A stretch of 33,734 nucleotides of DNA. It comes from Bacillota bacterium. Lineage in GTDB: Bacteria; Bacillota; Bacilli; Paenibacillales; UBA4045. The notes beneath the pieces were generated by a model. The model did no database searches. It was not told where the DNA came from and saw only the letters and a program-made list of their open reading frames with translations. The stretch lies in NCBI GenBank assembly GCA_023441055.1, contig JAEZQY010000025.1:1-33734 (forward strand). The letters are read 5' to 3'. This document shows, piece after piece, positions 1-7,168 of this stretch (the stretch's first letter is position 1; the number at the start of each line of letters is the position of its first letter). Made by a program: the position numbers and the translations under genes.

Positions 1-123
1 TTTCGTCGATACGCTTCTACGCACAGATTTCGCCATGCGCAGGTATCCTAGCTACACAGGGGCTTGGCCCCTCCTGTGACCGGACTTCCACCGGCTAGAA
101 GATGCGTGCTTAGCTGGGCACGC
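1..123 (-). mobile_element. Group IIC intron, 5' end (continues beyond the left edge)
   Basis: Read on the minus strand, the sequence from about 123 begins GCGTGCCCAGC and continues with CTAGCCGGTGGAAGTCCGGTC. This resembles the 5' end of bacterial group IIC introns, whose known start is GUGUGCCCGGC-like. The GCGTGC start can pair with GCACGC about 14 nt later, giving a basal stem. The upstream (5') exon is the terminator hairpin after pit. That fits the family habit of inserting just downstream of intrinsic terminators. The reverse transcriptase ORF would lie outside the window. The exact first base is uncertain by 2-3 nt. Confidence 0.75.
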
Positions 124-128
124 GAGCT

Positions 129-159
129 ATGAAGAAACCGCCCCAATCAAGGGGCGGTT
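129..159 (-). terminator. Intrinsic terminator of the DUF47-pit operon
   Basis: On the minus strand, a 9-bp perfect stem (AACCGCCCC/GGGGCGGTT) with a 6-nt loop is followed by TCTTCAT. It lies about 24 nt after the pit stop codon. The group IIC intron starts about 12 nt past the stem. Confidence 0.8.
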
Positions 160-182
160 CCATGGGGTTGATCTGATTCAAC

Positions 183-1181
183 CTAACGTAAGAAGATGAA
201 GTAAATGATCCAGTACGAGATCGCAGCGAGCAGCGCGGAGATCGGAATTGTAATGAACCAGGACATGACAATCTTGCCTGCAGTCCCCCACTTCACTTCC
301 GAGAACCGCTTAGCCGAACCCACACCGAGTAAGGATGAGGTGATCGCATGCGTCGTACTGACCGGCAGATGCGTAGCAGTAGCGGCCAAGATGACAGCAG
401 CAGACGTCACGTCAGCTGCAACGCCGTTAATCGGCTGGATCTTGAATATCTTGGTACCCATCGTCTTGATGATCTTCCAACCGCCCACAGAAGTTCCGAG
501 CGCCATAGCTGCTGCCGCGGACACTTTAACCCACAGCTGAACGTCCATGTCTGACTGGAATCCTCCTGCAATTAGCGCGAACGTAATGATCCCCATCGCC
601 TTCTGCGCGTCGTTCGTTCCGTGTGCGAACGCTTGGAAGGATGCTGTTACAATCTGGACGAAGCGGAATCGCTTGTTCACATTATGCGGATTCGCGCGAG
701 CGAATATGCGTTTGAACACGGTCATAAGAATATAGCCGACCGTAAAGGCAAGCAAGGGCGACAGAATGAGACCCAGCAGTATTTTGTTAAAGCCGCCGTA
801 ATTCAATGCTCCGAAGCCTGCAGCCGCGATAACTGCACCTGCCAATGCGCCGATCAGCGCATGCGAGGACGACGAAGGAATACCGAACCACCAGGTAATC
901 AGGTTCCAGGCGATGGCCGCGATCAAGGCCGCCATGACGATCTGCATGCCATGCTCGAGCTGTGCAGGATCAGCAACGGAGCCGCCGATGGTCTTAGCGA
1001 CACCAGTGAAGCTTAGCGCACCCACGAAGTTGAGCACAGAGGCAAGTATAATCGCACGCCTAGGCGTCAATGCTCGCGTGGATACTGAAGTAGCAATCGC
1101 ATTCGCGGTATCATGGAAGCCATTGATGAAGTCGAATGCGAGGGCCAGGAAGACAACTAAGCTTATAATTAATAAAGTCAT
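183..1181 (-). CDS. pit: PiT-family inorganic phosphate transporter
   Basis: This 332-residue multi-spanning membrane protein belongs to the PiT family (PF01384). These are cation-coupled, low-affinity phosphate importers. Both family signatures are present as inverted repeats: NGFHDTANAIATSVSTRAL near residues 20-38, and AHGTNDAQKAMG in the second half. The length matches Bacillus Pit. Its ATG is preceded by GAGGGG/GAGGCG and lies 18 nt after the stop of the DUF47 gene, so the two form an operon. DUF47 proteins are usual partners of Pit and are thought to modulate it. The gene ends at a strong terminator directly followed by a group IIC intron. Substrate specificity (phosphate or sulfate) cannot be fixed from sequence, but the DUF47 partner favours phosphate. 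Confidence 0.93.
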   Translation of the reverse strand: MTLLIISLVVFLALAFDFINGFHDTANAIATSVSTRALTPRRAIILASVLNFVGALSFTGVAKTIGGSVADPAQLEHGMQIVMAALIAAIAWNLITWWFGIPSSSSHALIGALAGAVIAAAGFGALNYGGFNKILLGLILSPLLAFTVGYILMTVFKRIFARANPHNVNKRFRFVQIVTASFQAFAHGTNDAQKAMGIITFALIAGGFQSDMDVQLWVKVSAAAAMALGTSVGGWKIIKTMGTKIFKIQPINGVAADVTSAAVILAATATHLPVSTTHAITSSLLGVGSAKRFSEVKWGTAGKIVMSWFITIPISALLAAISYWIIYFIFLR

Positions 1182-1199
1182 ATTCGCCTCTGGCCCCTC

Positions 1200-1814
1200 T
1201 TAAGAATTTCTCATAATAATGGAATCAAGTGTGTTGGCAACATCTTCGCAATAGTCAGTCGTCTGCTCCAGCATCTCATATACTTCCTTGTACTTGATCA
1301 GCTCGATCGGATCCTTCACTGTAGCGAACAGCTCCTTCACGCATACCCGGAGCAGATCATCAGCCACGTTCTCCAGATCATTCAACTTAATCGTATGGGG
1401 AATGATCGCCAATAGCTTCTTCGTTGACAGCAGCGCTATCGCTTTGTGAATCTCCTGCGCGGACTCCAGGATAATCTCTGCGAACTTGACGAAGTATGGA
1501 TCCTTCAGATCCATATTGTACATATCGAAACGGGACGCACAAGCCTCGACGCCATCTACTACATCATCCAGGGATGATGCCAGCGCCAGAATATCGTCGC
1601 GGTCAATTGGCGTAATGAAGGTCTTGTTCAGCTCTGCATAGATCGTATGGGTGAAATTATCTCCAGCTTTCTCGAGATCCTTCATCGTCTTGGCGAAATC
1701 GGTCACGTTGTCGCGCGCCTTGATCCCTGAGGAGAAGCGCTCCACTGCGTTGAGCAAATTGTCCGAGATGCGTTCCAGCGTTTCGAAGAATATGTCTTTC
1801 TTTTTGGCGAACAT
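1200..1814 (-). CDS. DUF47 family (PhoU-like) Pit accessory protein
   Basis: This 204-residue helical protein resembles the B. subtilis YkaA type (PF01865, TIGR00153-like). It starts with MFAKKKDIFFETLERISDNL and contains PhoU-like acidic positions such as DDVVDGVEACASRFDMY. PhoU-like three-helix bundles bind metals and regulate phosphate transporters. Here the partner is Pit, encoded 18 nt downstream. The ATG is preceded by AAAGGAG with suitable spacing. A SigA-like promoter lies about 50 nt upstream. No PhoP-type direct repeats were convincing. Confidence 0.9.
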   Translation of the reverse strand: MFAKKKDIFFETLERISDNLLNAVERFSSGIKARDNVTDFAKTMKDLEKAGDNFTHTIYAELNKTFITPIDRDDILALASSLDDVVDGVEACASRFDMYNMDLKDPYFVKFAEIILESAQEIHKAIALLSTKKLLAIIPHTIKLNDLENVADDLLRVCVKELFATVKDPIELIKYKEVYEMLEQTTDYCEDVANTLDSIIMRNS

Positions 1815-1863
1815 TTGGATAACTCCTTTGATTTGAGAATAATGTCGAAATCCAATCGCACTA

Positions 1864-1893
1864 ATCGTAGCAATTCAGAGACCCCTTTGTAAA
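1864..1893 (-). promoter_or_regulatory. Probable SigA promoter of the DUF47-pit operon
   Basis: Minus strand TTTACA (1888-1893), an 18-bp spacer and TACGAT (1864-1869), preceded by TGC (extended -10). The start codon is about 50 nt downstream. The stretch between this promoter and the leuA stop (1894-1992) shows only a weak TCACTTTGTGA hairpin and no convincing leuA terminator. Confidence 0.5.
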
Positions 1894-1992
1894 GTTTTCA
1901 TGAAGGAAAGACGAAATCTTTTTTAACGCAAACGCTGCCATCCCATAAAACTTGTCACAAAGTGATTTAAGGCCTGTATTTTTGACTGTCAA

Positions 1993-3561
1993 CTACCCCG
2001 CTCCGAAGCTCGTCGAGCGCTCATCCGCGCCGTTGCCGTGCGCAGCCTGATTGCACGCCGCGATATAGGCCTGCGCGGCTGCCAGAATAATGTCCTTGTG
2101 CGCTGCTGTGCCGCTGTAGATTTCCCCACGGTAGGAGATGGTCACGACCGCTTCGCCATAAGCAGACTCTCCGGATGACAGGGAGTGAATCTCCATATCC
2201 TCGAATGCGACATCCAGCTGAACCGCCTGCCGAATGCAATTGATCGCCGCCTCCAATGGTCCCTGGCCGATTCCGGAGCAGGAGCGCTCCACACTCTTCT
2301 CATGGTCATACACGGTCGCTGAAGCGACTCTGGCGCTCTGCGTCCCCGCCACCACCTGCAAATCGCGCAGCGTGAAGGCCGGAGCCAGCCCCTCCTTGGC
2401 CGAGCCGATAATCTCCAACAGCTGCTGGTCGGTGACCGCCTTCAGTTGATCAGCCGTCTCCTTGAACCGCGTGTACACCGCCTCGAGTTCGCTCGGCTCC
2501 AGCTCGATGCCGAACGCGCCTGCCCGGTGCTTGATCGCATGTCGACCGGAATGCTTGCCCAGCACGATCATATTGCGCCGGATACCTAATCGCTCGGGCT
2601 CCATAATCTCATAGGTGCTGCGATTCTTAAGCAGGCCATCCTGATGGATGCCCGATTCATGCTGGAACGCATTGCGGCCTACAATCGGCTTGTTGTACGC
2701 GATGGGGAAGTGCATGGCGCGGCTGACCATTCGGCTCGTCTCATAAATTTCAGCCTGCACAATGCCGGTCTCCACGCCCAGACGCTCCTGGTGGGTCTCC
2801 AAGGCCAGCGCGATCTCCTCCAGCGCGCAATTGCCTGTACGCTCCCCGATCCCATTGACCGTCACCTCCACCTGCGTCGCCCCGGCCTGAACGGCGGCCA
2901 TACTGTTGGCAACCGCCATGCCCAGGTCATTATGGCAATGCGTGCTGTACATGACGGTATCCCCGCCGCGCGCCTGCCTCCTCACCTGCTCGAAGATCAT
3001 GCCGTAGTCTGATGGCAGCGCGTAGCCGACCGTATCAGGCAGATTGATGACCGTAGCGCCTTCCGCAATGACTGCCTCCACTAGCTCCGTCAGGAAATCA
3101 ATTCCGGATCTTGATGCGTCCATCGCCGAGAATTCAATCTGATCGACGAACTGCTTGCCGTAGGCGACCATCTCCCTCGCAATCTTCACCACCTCATCTC
3201 GATTTTTACGCAGCTGGAAGTTCAGGTGAATATCGGACGAGGAGATGAACAGATGCAGCCGTCGCTTGGCGGCATCCGCTGTTGCCTGAACCGCTGCGTC
3301 GATATCGCCGCGAACCGCGCGAGCGAAGCCGCTGATCTCAACCTGCGGATACATTCTGGAAATCTGCTGCACCGCCATGAATTCACCTGGACTGGACACC
3401 GGGAAGCCCGGCTCCAGCACATCCACACCAAGCTTCACGAGCTGGCCCGCGATCACGATCTTCTGCTCTGGCTGCAGCGTCGCGCCCGGCGCCTGTTCAC
3501 CGTCCCTCAGTGTCGTATCGAATATCAGAATACGTCTCTTCGCTTGATCCTCTTGTTTCAT
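1993..3561 (-). CDS. leuA: 2-isopropylmalate synthase
   Basis: This enzyme condenses acetyl-CoA with 2-oxoisovalerate in the first committed step of leucine synthesis. Visible motifs are DTTLRDGEQ at residues 15-23, LPDTVGYA near 174-181, the metal-binding HCHND (H208, H210), GIGERTGNCALEE near 237-249 (N244), and FQHESGIHQDG. At 522 residues it includes the C-terminal LeuA regulatory domain, which confers leucine feedback in the family. The ATG has an AGGAGGG site. No other leu or ilv gene is adjacent, so it appears to be a stand-alone leuA. Two tandem leucine T-boxes precede it, so expression should rise when uncharged tRNA-Leu accumulates. Confidence 0.95.
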   Translation of the reverse strand: MKQEDQAKRRILIFDTTLRDGEQAPGATLQPEQKIVIAGQLVKLGVDVLEPGFPVSSPGEFMAVQQISRMYPQVEISGFARAVRGDIDAAVQATADAAKRRLHLFISSSDIHLNFQLRKNRDEVVKIAREMVAYGKQFVDQIEFSAMDASRSGIDFLTELVEAVIAEGATVINLPDTVGYALPSDYGMIFEQVRRQARGGDTVMYSTHCHNDLGMAVANSMAAVQAGATQVEVTVNGIGERTGNCALEEIALALETHQERLGVETGIVQAEIYETSRMVSRAMHFPIAYNKPIVGRNAFQHESGIHQDGLLKNRSTYEIMEPERLGIRRNMIVLGKHSGRHAIKHRAGAFGIELEPSELEAVYTRFKETADQLKAVTDQQLLEIIGSAKEGLAPAFTLRDLQVVAGTQSARVASATVYDHEKSVERSCSGIGQGPLEAAINCIRQAVQLDVAFEDMEIHSLSSGESAYGEAVVTISYRGEIYSGTAAHKDIILAAAQAYIAACNQAAHGNGADERSTSFGAG

Positions 3562-3607
3562 AATGGAGCCCTCCTAATGGAATATGTTTATTTTGACGTT
3601 AGCATCG

Positions 3608-3647
3608 AAAAAAAGCCTGCCATCTCCTGTAATAAGAGACGACAGAC
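3608..3647 (-). terminator. Terminator hairpin of the leuA-proximal T-box
   Basis: Minus strand AGTCTGTCGTCTC pairs with GAGATGGCAGGCT (13 bp including G-U pairs) around a 9-nt loop, followed by seven T residues. It overlaps the 3' side of the T-box antiterminator region, as expected for T-box attenuation. Confidence 0.8.
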
Positions 3648-3912
3648 TGCCGCGGTACCACTCTTGTTGATCCAGCCCCGCCGGGGCCATGATCCACCTC
3701 GCGCGCACCACCCAGCAGCTTCCCGCCAACTGATGCGCACCCGATTACGGGGGTTAGCCGTCAGCTGTGTACGCGCTGGAATCCACATCGAACTCCGCCT
3801 CCACAATGCCGCTCCCGGGCGAGCTTCAGGCCACCCTCGGACTGCGTCGCACCGACCCGCAGCTCTCTGTACCTCAGGGTTTACCTTACTGTTCCCGTTC
3901 TTCGCGTTTCAC
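3608..3912 (-). ncRNA. T-box riboswitch 2 (leuA-proximal), specifier CTC (Leu)
   Basis: The minus strand shows the T-box core AAGAGTGGTACCGCGG (T-box at 3651-3660), the stem I elements AACAGTA and ACAGAGAGCTGCGGG, and a GAAGCTCGCCCGGGAG segment. CTC (3821-3823) is followed by G and CC in the usual specifier position, so leucine is read. The UGGU bulge would pair with a tRNA ending in A73-CCA, which fits tRNA-Leu. The segment between CTC and the T-box differs clearly from copy 1, while the core motifs are nearly identical. It shows no strong promoter of its own and is probably transcribed through copy 1. Confidence 0.88.
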
Positions 3913-3933
3913 CTATATACAATTAACTATGCA

Positions 3934-3972
3934 ACAAAAAAAGCCCATCCTCTCCTAAGAGACGACAGGCTG
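3934..3972 (-). terminator. Terminator hairpin of the promoter-proximal T-box
   Basis: Minus strand AGCCTGTC-GT-CTCT pairs with AGAGGATGGGCT around a TAGG loop, with a small bulge, followed by seven T residues. This gives a first attenuation point before the second T-box is transcribed. Confidence 0.8.
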
Positions 3973-4236
3973 TTCACCTTCGCGGTACCACTCTTGTTGG
4001 CTGATCAGACGGCTATTCGCCTTGAGATCTGCCCACCTCGCGCAGCTCCGTGTCTTCCGGACGAATCGAAGCCGCTCCTGATCACGGAGGCTACCCGTCA
4101 CCGCTTACTCAATCCTTCAGCGGCACCGCTCCCAGGCGAGCTTCAAGCGACCCCTCGACTGCGTTGCACCGTCCCGCAGCTCTCTGTACCAGGCATGCTC
4201 TACTGTTCCTGTTCTTCGCGTTTATGGCTATATAGT
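3936..4236 (-). ncRNA. T-box riboswitch 1 (promoter-proximal), specifier CTC (Leu)
   Basis: This is a complete T-box leader on the minus strand. It has the 5' AACAGTA motif, ACAGAGAGCTGCGGG and GGTGCAACGCAG in stem I, then GAAGCTCGCCTGGGAG with CTC at 4138-4140. GAGTAAGC...ACGG closes stem I, and the T-box AAGAGTGGTACCGCG has its core at 3981-3990. It begins just downstream of a consensus promoter. Together with copy 2 it forms a tandem double T-box, so leuA transcription must pass two tRNA-Leu-dependent decisions. Confidence 0.88.
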
Positions 4237-4242
4237 GACTCT

Positions 4243-4271
4243 ATTATAGTGACCAATATGATGCGTGTCAA
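4243..4271 (-). promoter_or_regulatory. Consensus SigA promoter of the T-box/leuA transcript
   Basis: Minus strand TTGACA (4266-4271), a 17-bp spacer and TATAAT (4243-4248) give a perfect match to the SigA consensus. A promoter this strong suits attenuation control, where regulation acts on elongation. Confidence 0.9.
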
Positions 4272-4310
4272 TACATCGGCAGAATATTCTGATTATTAAA
4301 TAGTGTGCGC

Positions 4311-5285
4311 TCAATCCGCTAGTTCAGGCACAAGATTAGGCGGTCTGCGCCCCTGCAAGCCTGCGACCAGATTCTGCGCTGCCAGCATCGCCATATCGAA
4401 CCGGGTCTGGGTGGTTGCCGATCCGATATGCGGCAGCAGTACGGTATTCGGCAGCTGGATCAGCGGATGATCCGACGTGATTGGCTCTTGCTCGAACACA
4501 TCCAGACCTGCCGCCAGGATGGTCCTCTGCTGCAGCGCGTCTATGAGCGCAGCCTCATCCACAACCGGACCGCGCGAAGCATTGACGAGTATCCCCGTTG
4601 ACTTCATCAAGCCCAGCTCTCGCGCGCCGACAAGCTTCTCAGTCTCCGGCGTGAGCGGTGTCATCACGACCACATAGTCGGATTCGCGCAGCAGATCATC
4701 CATGGATACATAGCGTGCGGCATAGCGCTCCTCGGCAGCTTCATTCCGTCGGCGGTTATGGTACAGCACCTTCATATCGAAGCCATAGTGCAGCCGCTTC
4801 GCGACAGCTTCGCCAATTCGGCCCATGCCGAGAATGCCGACCGTCTTATGATGGACATCAATGCCGAACAGCTCATCATCCATCCCCTTGCGCCATGCAC
4901 CGTCTCTGACGATGCGATCCAGCTCTGTCACACGTCTGGCTGCTGACAGCATCAGCGTTACGATGAGATCCGCGACCGTATCGTCTAGCACGCCAGGCGT
5001 ATTCGTGCCGAGCACACCGCGGCGCTTCATCGCAGCTAGATCATAATTGTTGTAGCCCACCGAGATATTGCTGACTACTCTTAGCTTCGGCGCGTGATCC
5101 AATAACACCTGATCGATTGAAGACCATGATGTAAGAAGACCTTCCGCGTCCGCGAGATAGTGGAACAGCCGCTCGCTCGTCATCTTCTGACTGCGATCAT
5201 ACTCCACCAGCTCGCAGTGCTCACTAAGATAAGATTCAACCTCAGCCGGAATTTTCCGCGCTACTAATACTTTTGGTTTATTCAT
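4311..5285 (-). CDS. D-2-hydroxyacid dehydrogenase (glyoxylate/hydroxypyruvate reductase-like)
   Basis: This 324-residue NAD(P)-dependent oxidoreductase interconverts 2-oxoacids and D-2-hydroxyacids. The Rossmann motif GILGMGRIG lies at about 150-158. The catalytic triad is visible as Arg238 (NASRGP), Glu267 (DVFEQEP) and His286 (LPHIGSAT). It is closest to the glyoxylate/hydroxypyruvate reductase or gluconate 2-dehydrogenase branch. The substrate is not fixed by sequence. The chosen ATG has GGGGGTG 6 nt upstream, whereas a GTG 21 nt earlier lacks a site. An MFS permease gene ends 28 nt upstream on the same strand, so the two are probably co-transcribed. The permease may import the substrate or a precursor. 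Confidence 0.88.
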   Translation of the reverse strand: MNKPKVLVARKIPAEVESYLSEHCELVEYDRSQKMTSERLFHYLADAEGLLTSWSSIDQVLLDHAPKLRVVSNISVGYNNYDLAAMKRRGVLGTNTPGVLDDTVADLIVTLMLSAARRVTELDRIVRDGAWRKGMDDELFGIDVHHKTVGILGMGRIGEAVAKRLHYGFDMKVLYHNRRRNEAAEERYAARYVSMDDLLRESDYVVVMTPLTPETEKLVGARELGLMKSTGILVNASRGPVVDEAALIDALQQRTILAAGLDVFEQEPITSDHPLIQLPNTVLLPHIGSATTQTRFDMAMLAAQNLVAGLQGRRPPNLVPELAD

Positions 5286-5313
5286 TCTCTGCACCCCCGA
5301 ATTCACATATTCT

Positions 5314-6519
5314 TCATTGTATCATATCACGATTCGACATCAATCGGAGGATCACGAACATCCCCATACCAACGAGCGCGAATACAACGCCCGCTTGATA
5401 AGCCGTCTGATAGCCCCACTGATCGATCATCGCCCCGCCTAGGAAGCCTGCGATTATACCGGATATCCCGTTCCATGCGATCGTATAGATCGCTTGTCCA
5501 GAGGCGCGATATTCCGGTCGCACGATGACGGCAGTAAACTGTGTGCCCACATAATAATACAGCCCGAAGGTGATGCTCTGCATCCCTTGGATCAGCACGA
5601 TCTGCCAGGCATCCACCACGAAGATCATCAACGTCCAGCGCACCGCGAATAACCCGCACACAACAGTCAGCAGGAGCAACATGCTATTGAGCGACTTGCG
5701 CATATAACGATCGAGGAGCAGGAATACCGGCACCTCGAAGAACGCGCTGGCGAATACAGACCAGCCAACCAGCCACGCTGAACCGCCGAGATCTGTTACA
5801 TACAAGGCGACAAACATGTTGTTAAGCGCATAGGGAATGGAGACCAGCACACTGGTGATGAGGAACAGCAGGAATAGACGATTCTTCAGCATCACCTTAT
5901 AGCCGCCTCCGCGAATGACGGACCGCGAGGCTGCGCTCGCTCTTGGTAAGCCGAAGCACAGCGCCAATGTGACCAGCATGATAATCGAATAAGCCATACC
6001 CAGATTATGTATCCCCACAACGCCAAGCATCGGAGCAGCCGCAACTGCCGCGACGGCCCAGCCTACAGAGCCCATGGAGCGGAACGTACCGAAGCGATTC
6101 GTGGTTCCTTCGATCGTATTCAGAATCAGGCTCGTACTCTGTGAGAACGTCGGTGTCTGGAAGAAGAAGAACACCAGCATCGCGATATAGATCCAGATAT
6201 ATTCACTGAGCTGGAAGATCACCTGCACTAATATCAGATTCCCAATCAGGATGATCAACAGTATGCGGCGAATATCACCGGTCCGATCACTCCAATACCC
6301 CCAGAACGGATTAGCAATGACAGAGATCATTGGGCCGCCGGCCATAATCATACCGACCTCGCGCTTGTCCAGCCCGAGCGATTGCAGATAGACAGGGAAG
6401 AATGTCATTAGAACGGATATGGTACCGAAGATCGCGAAGGTAAATCCATTCAGATACAGCCAGGTACGCATAGGGAGTCGTGTTGCAGATTTGCTCAAGT
6501 GGAACCCTTCTTTACTCAT
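5314..6519 (-). CDS. MFS transporter (MFS_1-like / LacY-like family)
   Basis: This 401-residue protein has about 12 hydrophobic segments. The N-terminal half carries FFPVYLQSLGLDKREVG, followed by the MFS loop motif NPFWGYWSDRTGDIRR. This pattern fits the MFS_1_like group (PF12832), which includes sugar and nucleoside proton symporters. It lies 28 nt upstream of the hydroxyacid dehydrogenase. The ATG has only a poor ribosome binding site (GACGG). A TATAAT on the minus strand at 6541-6546, about 20 nt upstream, could be the -10, with a weak -35. The substrate is unknown. Confidence 0.83.
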   Translation of the reverse strand: MSKEGFHLSKSATRLPMRTWLYLNGFTFAIFGTISVLMTFFPVYLQSLGLDKREVGMIMAGGPMISVIANPFWGYWSDRTGDIRRILLIILIGNLILVQVIFQLSEYIWIYIAMLVFFFFQTPTFSQSTSLILNTIEGTTNRFGTFRSMGSVGWAVAAVAAAPMLGVVGIHNLGMAYSIIMLVTLALCFGLPRASAASRSVIRGGGYKVMLKNRLFLLFLITSVLVSIPYALNNMFVALYVTDLGGSAWLVGWSVFASAFFEVPVFLLLDRYMRKSLNSMLLLLTVVCGLFAVRWTLMIFVVDAWQIVLIQGMQSITFGLYYYVGTQFTAVIVRPEYRASGQAIYTIAWNGISGIIAGFLGGAMIDQWGYQTAYQAGVVFALVGMGMFVILRLMSNRDMIQ

Positions 6520-6604
6520 TATATATTGCCGTCAAGATTAATTATAACGATCTATTCACTAGCCGGTTGTGTTGCGTCGCGATAAGATAGAGCTATCACG
6601 GGCG

Positions 6605-6647
6605 AAAGGAGTGATGCAAATTGTCGAATAAGGTGGTTCACGTTTAA
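6605..6647 (+). CDS. Possible 8-codon ORF (leader-peptide-like), speculative
   Basis: AAAGGAG (6605-6611) is followed 9 nt later by TTG at 6621, then TCG AAT AAG GTG GTT CAC GTT TAA, reading MSNKVVHV. A perfect 12-bp hairpin starts 10 nt after the stop. The arrangement (strong ribosome binding site, very short frame, hairpin) resembles a leader peptide or a tiny gene. Nothing homologous is recognised, so translation is unproven. The next rightward gene starts about 500 nt away, so this may be an independent short transcript. Confidence 0.3.
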
Positions 6648-6657
6648 CCAGCCTTAC

Positions 6658-6690
6658 GGAGCTCGGAGGTTATGCCTCCGAGCTCCCCCT
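6658..6690 (+). terminator. Perfect 12-bp hairpin, possible terminator
   Basis: GGAGCTCGGAGG (6658-6669), loop TTATG and CCTCCGAGCTCC (6675-6686), followed by CCCTTTCT. The T-tract is weak, so termination is possible but not assured. The hairpin could end the short transcript described at 6605-6647. Confidence 0.5.
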
Positions 6691-6800
6691 TTCTGCTTAT
6701 GACCTTCCTTTAACTATAACAGAATCGAGCAGCATCATGTCCATGACATGGTGAATACGGCCGCGCCATTTATTAAATTCTGATGCTTCGATGTCATGAT

Positions 6801-6982
6801 TGTTGCGAGAATCCAACATTGAATCGAACGCTATAGGAGTCATCCTGCTTTTGTTGCGAGAATCCAACATTCTATTCAAACGATCATCAATTTAAGCTCG
6901 ATTGTCACAATATTGATGGATATTTGCAACATTACAACGTTTCTCAGGCGTTCCACACCGAAATTGTTGGATATTCGCAACA
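6801..6982. repeat. Four 18-bp imperfect palindromes in two equally spaced inverted pairs
   Basis: Copies of TGTTGCGAnnATCCAACA lie at 6801-6818 and 6852-6869. Reverse-oriented copies lie at 6914-6931 (two mismatches) and 6965-6982. Each copy has TGTTG/CAACA arms. The distance between starts is 51 bp within each pair, and 62 bp separates the inner copies. The intervening 33-bp segments do not match each other, so the spacing rather than the filler is conserved. The array lies 190-370 bp upstream of the gene at 7169. It may be a dispersed intergenic repeat or a multi-site protein-binding array. In one minus-strand frame each forward copy encodes MLDSRN, which explains a short open frame there. 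Confidence 0.8.
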
Positions 6983-7095
6983 TATGCTCTACTCACATTT
7001 ATAAGCCGCTGCTAAGCATCACCGAACGCACCTTACACCGCTGAATCATATAAAGTTTTAACCGTACGAAAAAACAATCTATACTCTCCGTGAAA

Positions 7096-7106
7096 TTTGC
7101 TATAAT
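7096..7106 (+). promoter_or_regulatory. Extended -10 promoter upstream of the acidic hypothetical gene
   Basis: TTTGCTATAAT, with TATAAT at 7101-7106 and an upstream TG, has a poor -35 region. It lies about 60 nt before the GTG start. Between 6983 and 7095 nothing else is recognisable. Confidence 0.5.
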
Positions 7107-7168
7107 ACAACTGATAGCTTGTAATAGCTATAGAACAGATTGCCGTCGAGCGGAGGTCATGAAGAACG

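Noticed and set aside
1918..1985. leuA terminator
   Set aside because: Only a short TCACTTTGTGA hairpin is visible and the T-tract is poor; not strong enough to list.
3912..3935. Separate promoter for the second T-box
   Set aside because: TTGCAT and TATATA are present but only 9 bp apart, too close for a SigA promoter.
3226..4299. Long plus-strand open frame (357 codons) across the leuA start and the leader region
   Set aside because: It lies over the T-boxes and the end of leuA, has no ribosome binding site, and its sequence is low-complexity and Arg/His-rich like an antisense shadow.
6697..6879. 60-codon minus-strand frame with repeated MLDSRN
   Set aside because: The repeated peptide is simply the 18-bp palindrome read in frame; no ribosome binding site or other coding signal.
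6801..6982. CRISPR-like array
   Set aside because: Only four 18-bp copies, two in each orientation, with unequal gaps; no cas genes nearby.
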